A stretch of 64,000 nt of DNA from Salvelinus alpinus (taxonomy: Eukaryota; Chordata; Actinopteri; Salmoniformes; Salmonidae), in NCBI RefSeq assembly GCF_045679555.1, contig NC_092099.1, positions 14,770,076-14,834,075 on the forward strand, read 5' to 3'. Shown here in pieces: positions 57,951 to 64,000 of the stretch (within the stretch, counting starts at the first letter, position 1; each line of letters starts with the position of its first letter). The position numbers and the translations under genes are program-made. Under the pieces are notes generated by a model, which saw nothing but the letters and a program-made list of their open reading frames with translations, was not told where the DNA came from and ran no database searches.

Positions 57951-59217
57951 TAAAGAGGAAAACTGGGATTCAAACATTAACAAAGCATTTCCCCCACAAT
58001 TTAATTTGGTTAACAGCTGAGGAATGGGGCAGGAGAAAGGTAACCACTGTCAAATACATAGACGCAAGGACTTCACATATGGATGCAAGGACTGACCATC
58101 CATGAGAACAAAATTATACACTACCTTTCAAAAGTTTGGGGTCACTTAGAAATGTCCTTGTTTTTTAAATAAAAGCAATTTTTTTGTTCATTAAAATAAC
58201 ATCAAATTGATCAGAAATACAGTGTAGACATTGTTAATGTTGTAAATGACTATTTTAGCTGGAAACGGCTGATTTTTTATGGAATATCTACATAGGCGTA
58301 CAGAGGCCCATTATCAGCAACTATCACCCCTGTGTTCCAATGGCACGTTGTGTTAGCTAATTCAGGTTTATCATTTTAAAAGGCTAATGGTCATTAGAAA
58401 ACCTTTTGCAATTATGTTAGCACAGCTGAGAACTGTTGTATTAATTAAAGAAGCAATAAAACTGACCTTCTTTAGACTAGTTGAGTATCTGGAGCATCAG
58501 CATTTGTGAGTTCGTTTAGAGGCTCAAAATGGCCAGAAACAAATAACTTTATTCTGAAACTCGTCAGTCTAATCGTTTTCTGAGCAATGAAAGCTATTCC
58601 ATGTGAGAAATGGCCAAGAAACTGAAGATATGGTACAAAGCTATGGTCCTATCCCTTCACAGAACAGCGCAAACTGGCTCTAACCAGAATAGAAAAAGGA
58701 GTGGGAGGCCCCGGTGTACAACTGAGCAAGAGAACAAGTACATTAGAGTGTCTAGTTTGATAAACAGATGCCTCACAAGTCCTCATCTGGCAGCTTCATT
58801 AAATAGTACTCGCAAAACACCAGTCTCAACGTCAACAGTGAAGAGGCAACTCCAGGATGCTGGCCTTCTAGGCAGAGTTCCTCTGTCCAGTGTCTGTGTT
58901 CTTTTGCCCATCTTAATCTTTTCTTTTTATTGGCCAGTCTGAGATATTGCTTTTTCTTTACAGCTCTGCCTAGAAGGACAGCATCTCGGAGTCGCCTCTT
59001 CACTGTTTACGTTGAGACTGGTGTTTTGCGGGTACTATTTAATGAAGCTGTTTATAATTACATTGTCTTCAAACAATGGAGTAAAACAAGCTTATATTTT
59101 GGGTTCTAACCGTTGCTCATGGGGCATTTCTAAGTTATATTATACAAGAATCAATGGCTATATATTAATAATTAAAATGTCCAAAAATGGATGTACCAAT
59201 CCTAGATTTCCCCTTTA
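57951..59217. mobile_element. MITE with about 22-bp inverted ends, split by a Tc1
   Basis: The left end TAAAGAGGAAAACTGGGATT and the complement of the right end TAAAGGGGAAATCTAGGATT match at about 18 of 22 positions. The body (GGATGCAAGGACTGACCATC on the left; GGAGTAAAACAAGCTTATAT on the right) is the family also seen at 33865-34070. A rearranged Tc1 occupies 58119-59050. Confidence 0.7.
58119..59050. mobile_element. Snap-back Tc1-like element
   Basis: The left end CACTACCTTTCAAAAGTTTG follows TA (58117-58118). The plus strand encodes the transposase N-terminus (58610 on: MAKKLKIWYKAM, SGRPRCTTEQENKYIR). From 58964 to 59050 an inverted copy of 58791-58877 follows, separated by an 86-nt loop that reads as transposase on the minus strand (KKRLRWAKEHRHW). 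The right terminal repeat is absent. Transposase is not functional. Confidence 0.75.
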
Positions 59218-60040
59218 ATGGATTTAATTAAATTAATTAATTAAATCTGATGTAAACCAGATGTTATCAAACAGGCACCAACTCACATCAACAAAACTCT
59301 CCAATCAACAAAATCACCACAAACTAACTCTATCTCGCTGTCACACACAGACACACACGAACACGCAAAACATGAATTTAGAAATTGATAATGCAGTACA
59401 TAAACATGCACACACAGACTAAAATATGGAGTAAAATGTAGCTTATGGCATTTTATCCAAATCAGATAATATTTTAACACTTGCATAGGCCTATTGATTC
59501 AACTCTAGCTAGCTCTATGGTGTCAAAATTGAATGAAAAAATCACCACTATTTCCATCAGTACATGTTATAATAATAAATGAGCTTCCAAGCTCATTCCG
59601 CACTATGAACTACCTAAACGTTTTTTGACCTAGAGTTAGACAATAAGCAAACATAAAATGACAATAATAGCAAGTGAATAATATTTATTCAATACCAACA
59701 AATATATTTTAACATTTAAAAATAATAAAATTAAACATTTTAAAACTACATTAGTTAGCACGTTTCTTTGTTGAAAAAGTTGCATGTTTGGTTCTGTTTC
59801 AGGTAGGACTGTCAACAAAACAAATAGTCCTATTATGACATCTGAGTTCCAACATGGAATTATATTATGTGTCCGAATTTTTACATTATTTCTAAGTAAA
59901 ACAGAACAAAATATTACACTGGAATGCTCTTTCCACCAAATACATGCAAATAATTTCATAATTCAAACGAATGTCAGTTACAATGGAATCCAACATACTT
60001 TTTCAATCCATCATCCTCAGCCAAGAAGGGGGTGTACGAA

Positions 60041-60217
60041 AGTGGTGGCTGATGAGGGGAGGACGGCTCATAATAATGGCTGGAACGGAGCAAATGGAAT
60101 GGCATCAAACACATGGTTTTCCATACCATTATGGTTTTGATACCATTACACTTATTCTGCTCCAGTCATTACCAACAGCCCCTTCTCACCAATTAAGGTA
60201 CCACCAACCTCCTGTGG
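60041..60217. mobile_element. hAT-type MITE, about 175 bp, target duplication
   Basis: Left end AGTGGTGGCTGATGAGGGGA; the right end complement begins CCACAGGAGGTTGGTGGTAC. The inner arms ATGGCTGGAACGGAGCAAAT and the complement of the GATACCATTACACTTATTCT region pair. TGTACGAA lies on both sides (60033-60040 and 60218-60225); the match extends to GGTGTACGAA. Confidence 0.7.
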
Positions 60218-60632
60218 TGTACGAACTGGTAAGACTACAAATATTTTGGTGGAAAAAATGTACTTTTTTATTATTATTTTAGAATTTATTTCCATAATAC
60301 AGTTTATTAAATACAGTATGATGTATTTGTTTAATGTGACTTTTTCTCTGTAAAAAGTCAGCCAGCATATATTTCCAACATCGGGCTTGACTTTGTGTGC
60401 ATCCTAAATGGCACCTACAGTGCATTCGGAAAGTATTCAGACCCCCTGACTTTTTCCACATGTTGTTACATTACAGCCTTATTCTAAAATGTATCAAATA
60501 CCCCCCCCCCCCCCTCATCAATCTACACACAATGCCCCACGATGGCAAAGCAAAAACAGGTTTTTGACATTTTCGCCAATTTATTACAAATAAAAAGCCT
60601 AAACATCACATTTACATAAGTATTCTGACCCT

Positions 60633-60940
60633 TTACTCAGTACTGTTGAAGCACCTTTGACAGCAATTAGCCTCGAGTCTTCTTGGGTATGACGTTACAA
60701 GCTTGGCACACCTGTATTTGGGGAGTTTCTCCCATTCCTCTCTGCAGATCCTCTCAAGCTCTGTAAGGTTGGATGGGGAGCGTTGCTGCACAGCTATTTT
60801 CAGGTCTCTCCAGAGATGTTCGATCAGGTTCAAGTCCGGGCTCTTGCTGGGCCACTCAAGGACATTCAGAGACTTGTCCTGAAGCCACTCCTGCATTGTC
60901 TTGGCTGTGTGGGTCGTTGTCCCATACAGCCAAGATGAAT
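60633..60940 (-). pseudogene. Tc1-like transposase C-terminal fragment
   Basis: The minus frame shows WLQDKSLNVLEWPSKSPDLN and [15 protein letters not shown], carrying the final catalytic Glu motif. The end is CCQRCFNSTE. The second Asp motif is lost at the LINE insertion, and the rest of the gene beyond the LINE is not open. Confidence 0.88.
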
Positions 60941-62336
60941 GCAAGATGGCGCCGACAGAGATGGTAGCCTCGCTTCAAGTCCTTAGGAAACTATGAGGAT
61001 TTTTTATTTTTTTTATGTATTATTTCTTACATTGTTAGCCCAGAAAATCTTAAGTGTTATTACATACAGCCGGGAAGAACTATTGGATATAAGAGCGACG
61101 TCAACTTACCATCATTACGACCAGGAATATGACTTTCCCGAAGCGGATCCTTTGTTCGGACCTCCACCCTGGACATTGGATCTAATCCCAGAGGCCGACC
61201 CAAAACAATGTTGTCGCCGCAGGACAGGCAGATGGAGTGGCCTCCTGGTCAGACTTAGAAGGCGAGCATACCATCCACTGCTTCTGAGCATATTACTCGC
61301 CAATATCCAGTCTCTATACAACAAGGTGGACAAAATTGGGCACGAGTTGCCTTCCAGAGAGACATCAGAGATTGTAACATTCTCTATTTCACGGAAACAT
61401 GGCTCATTCGGGATATGTTCAGGAAACAGCAGAGGGAGCACCCCCCTATCCACATCGATGGGACAGTAGTAGAGAAAGTGGAAAGTTTTAAGTTCCTCGG
61501 CGTACACATCACGGACAAAATGAAATGGTTCACCCACACAGACAGCGTGGTGAAGAAGGTGCAACAGCGTCTCATCAGCCTCAGGAGGCTGAAGAAATGT
61601 GGCTTGTCACCTAAAACCCTCAAAAACTTTTACAGATGCACAATCAAGAGCATCCTGTTGGGCTGTATCACCGCTTCATACGGCAACTGCTCTGCCCTCA
61701 ACCGCAAGGCTCTCCAGAGGGTAGTGCGGTCTGCACAACACATCACCGGGGGCAAACTATCTGCCATCCAGGACACCTACAGCACCCAATGTCACAGGAA
61801 GGCCAAAAAGATCATCAAGAACAACAAACATCCGAGCCACTGCCGGTTCACCCCGCTATCATCCAGAAGGCGAGGTCAGTACATGTGTATCAAAGCAGGG
61901 ACCGAGAGACTGAAAAACAGCTTCTATCTCCAGGCCATCAGACTGCTAAACAGCCATCACTAACATAGAGAGGCTGCTGCCAACATACAGACTCAAATCA
62001 CTGGCCACTTTAATAAATGGATTTAATAAAGGTATCACGAGTCACTTTAAATAATGCCATTTTAATAATGTTTACATATCTTACATTACTCATCTCATAT
62101 GTATATACTGTATTTTATACCATATATTGCATCTTGCCTATGCCGCACGGCCATCGCACATCCATATATTTATATGTACATATTCTTATTCCATCACCTT
62201 ACATTTGTGTGTATACGGTAGTCGTTGTGAATTTGTTAGATTACATGTTAGATATTATTGCACTGTCGGAACAGAAGCACAAGCATTTCGCTACATTCGC
62301 ATTAACATTTGCTAACCATGTGACCAACAAAATTTG
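60923..62336 (+). mobile_element. Internally deleted LINE (L2/Rex-like), about 1.4 kb
   Basis: The 5' end carries CAAGATGGCGCCGACAGAGA (60942 on), the usual start of this family. An endonuclease N-terminal piece (SVITYSREELLDIRATS, LLANIQSLYNKVDKIG) is joined near 61418 to the reverse-transcriptase C-terminus. The 3' UTR ends GTGACCAACAAAATTTGATT at 62336. TTGTCC flanks both ends. Most of the endonuclease and all catalytic reverse-transcriptase motifs are missing. Confidence 0.85.
61415..61963 (+). pseudogene. LINE reverse-transcriptase C-terminal remnant
   Basis: A 182-codon frame contains VVEKVESFKFLGVHITD, QQRLISLRRLKKCGLSPK and TSFYRCTIKSILLGCIT-like motifs typical of the region after the reverse-transcriptase core in L2/Rex-type LINEs. 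It ends FYLQAIRLLNSHH. It has no YxDD box, so it cannot encode an active enzyme. The frame is open, which suggests a young copy. Confidence 0.85.
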
Positions 62337-62560
62337 ATTTGTCCTGTTGTAGGTGAACCTTCGCCCCAGTCTGAGGTCCTGAACACTCTCGAGCAGGTTT
62401 TCATCAAGGATCTCGCTCTACTTTGATTCGTTCATCTTTGCCTCAATCCTGTCTAGTCTCCCAGTCCCTGCCGCTGAAAAACATCCCCACAGCATGCTTC
62501 ACCGTAGGGATGGTGCCAGGTTCCTCCAGATGAGACGCTTGGCATTCAGGTCACAGAGTT

Positions 62561-63427
62561 AAAAAAAAAAAAAATTAGGTAAATACCAATTGAAATAGGA
62601 CATTAATTAAACCGGTTTATAATTGACTTTCAGATTATCCATAAACTAATTTACTCTGCATTCATTTAAATAAAATTTAAATTGTTTTTGTGCTTTTGAT
62701 TTTGTTCACTGCATTACCAAATAAATGAGTTTCATTTTCCATTTTATATCAATTAGATATGACATGTTGCTTAGCATATAGGTACAAAACACATACACCA
62801 GGTGCAAGAAATGGGATACATTGGCATAATGCAAGAATTTGCATTACCACAATTCATTAACATAATATCAAAAGTCTAATGTATATAATCAATATATTTC
62901 ATCACTGAGACAGAACATAAAACATATTTTGAGTTATAATTCTGTTGTGTGGAAATAATTGGAAATCAATCACTCAACTACAACAACTGTAGCAGGTACA
63001 ATTTTAATGTCCAACTAAGGAAGGTACAAATAAGTCATTTTTATGACAGTATTATTCACAGATTTTCATTTTATGGGTTTATACAACATAAAACTGTTTA
63101 ATTAAATATGTATATGTATGCATACACTCAACCAGACAAATAAATTATATTTGTCTCCTTACAAAAAGTGAGTTTTACATACATGGCATGTGAAACCCAT
63201 AATAAGCACACAACAACCAGAAGGTACTTCCTTGGCACGATAGTTGACCACTCCCTCAGCCCGATAATGGACCATCCCAGTGGTACTGTAAATGCATCAC
63301 ACTAACACATCTCACTGCACTGAGTCATGCTTATGACCTCCCTCTGACCTCTGATTTGGATAGACAAGTCCTTGGTAAAGCCAACCTGGGGCAACATGTT
63401 GGTCCGAGCAGGGACCGTGGTGGTAGA
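62561..63427. other. METTL8 downstream DNA and probable 3' UTR
   Basis: This is AT-rich DNA between the Tc1 remnant and the METTL8 stop. The METTL8 3' UTR (minus) must lie in the right-hand part. No polyadenylation signal stands out. Confidence 0.45.
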
Positions 63428-63771
63428 CTACAATGGTGGTGCTAGTGGTTGAGGTTTTTTAAACTTGCTTTGCATCCACACTCTGCGCATTACAACTTTC
63501 TTCCCTCTGTTCACCTGTAGTCGCCTATCCTCCAGATTCTGAATTTCTTCCAAACCAGCATTGGAAAATAAACTGTGAACTTCATCTGTGGAAAGAGTAA
63601 CATAATAATACCATCACACATTAATTACCACCACTAAATTATTTGACATTAGATTTGAAATAATGTCTACACACAATATTCACAGAGACTTTTGAATCAT
63701 TTTACCTTTTGTGAAGAAATAAACACAAGTTCCATCTCCCCTTGAGTAGAAATTCTCTGACAAGCATCGAC
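63428..63771 (-). CDS. mettl8: METTL8 C-terminal end, last two coding exons (partial)
   Basis: METTL8 is a SAM-dependent methyltransferase that makes 3-methylcytidine at position 32 of mitochondrial tRNAs. Two exons are visible: 63706-63771 ([22 protein letters not shown]) and 63428-63585 ([44 protein letters not shown], stop TAG at 63428-63430). Acceptors and donors are normal, and phases join through a split Asp codon. These residues form the C-terminal end of the methyltransferase fold, with the family-conserved NRGKK and RVW motifs. The N-terminal exons lie beyond the window. METTL2 is the close paralogue; the neighbour TLK1 favours METTL8. Confidence 0.85.
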
Positions 63772-64000
63772 CTGTTGATCAGAGAAAAGATCTCACTGTC
63801 ATTATTAACAAATAGCCACTTTAGACAATAAAATGTATTCACTACTAAGTATAAACTGCCTACCTATTTCAAATGATTATGATCTGCTGTTTTTCCCCTT
63901 TTAATTATATTTATTTCCTCTGTAAAGTGTATACTTTGTGAAAATGCACTTTATCTAAAGTTAAGATTAGAATGGCACCTTTTTTAAACCGTAGTTGTGA
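63772..64000. other. METTL8 intron DNA at window end
   Basis: This is AT-rich sequence upstream of the penultimate coding exon. No further exon is visible before the window ends. Confidence 0.5.

Larger units (their letters stand above)
60418..62560 (-). mobile_element. Tc1-like transposon split by a LINE
   Basis: TA (60416-60417) precedes the left end CAGTGCATTCGGAAAGTATT. Minus-strand transposase C-terminal coding fills 60640-60910, and the element is interrupted at 60922. It resumes at TGTTGTAGGTGAACCTTCGC (62343) and stops near 62560 at a poly-A run, so the right terminal repeat is missing. Same family as 15400-16217. A poly-C run lies near 60500-60515. Confidence 0.85.

Overview
This is vertebrate nuclear DNA, almost certainly from a salmonid fish. 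The evidence is the set of dispersed repeats: tRNA-derived SINEs with the shared 'ACTTGCCTAGTTAAATAAA' tail, several Tc1-like transposon families, palindromic hAT-type MITEs and L2/Rex-like LINE tails. The protein-coding exons are vertebrate and have GT-AG introns. I cannot fix the species.

Four genes can be read exon by exon, in the order GAD1(+) - GORASP2(+) - TLK1(-) - METTL8(-, 3' end only). This matches the gene order I know from human chromosome 2q31, so the locus is a conserved syntenic block. GAD1 (4728-18561, 16 coding exons, 586 codons before the stop) encodes glutamate decarboxylase 67. GORASP2 (30069-33439, 10 exons, 430 codons) encodes the Golgi stacking protein GRASP55. TLK1 (35528-43825, 20 coding exons, 715 codons) encodes Tousled-like kinase 1. 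It converges on GORASP2, leaving 2.1 kb between the stop codons. METTL8 contributes its last two coding exons (63428-63771). All splice phases join without a break in the three complete genes. The genes share no pathway; they are simply neighbours.

Layout: 1-4.7 kb is GAD1 upstream DNA with two hAT MITEs and a SINE fragment. 4.7-20.2 kb is GAD1, with a decayed Tc1 in the intron before exon 13 and a SINE in the intron before exon 15. 20.2-29.5 kb is intergenic and holds a Tc1-like element nested inside another. 29.5-33.4 kb is GORASP2. 35.5-56.6 kb is TLK1, with a probable non-coding first exon near 56.6 kb. 56.6-63.4 kb is a dense nest of transposons, LINE, satellite and MITE. 63.4 kb to the end is METTL8.

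I found no prokaryotic-type system, CRISPR array, functional RNA gene or viral gene. The most interesting signals are a possible alternative GAD1 N-terminus, an in-frame 39-nt cassette exon candidate in TLK1, a LINE tail that ends about 26 nt before a GORASP2 exon, and at least five nested insertion events that can be put in time order. Exon calls rest on recognising the protein families and on splice-site and phase logic; no alignment was run.
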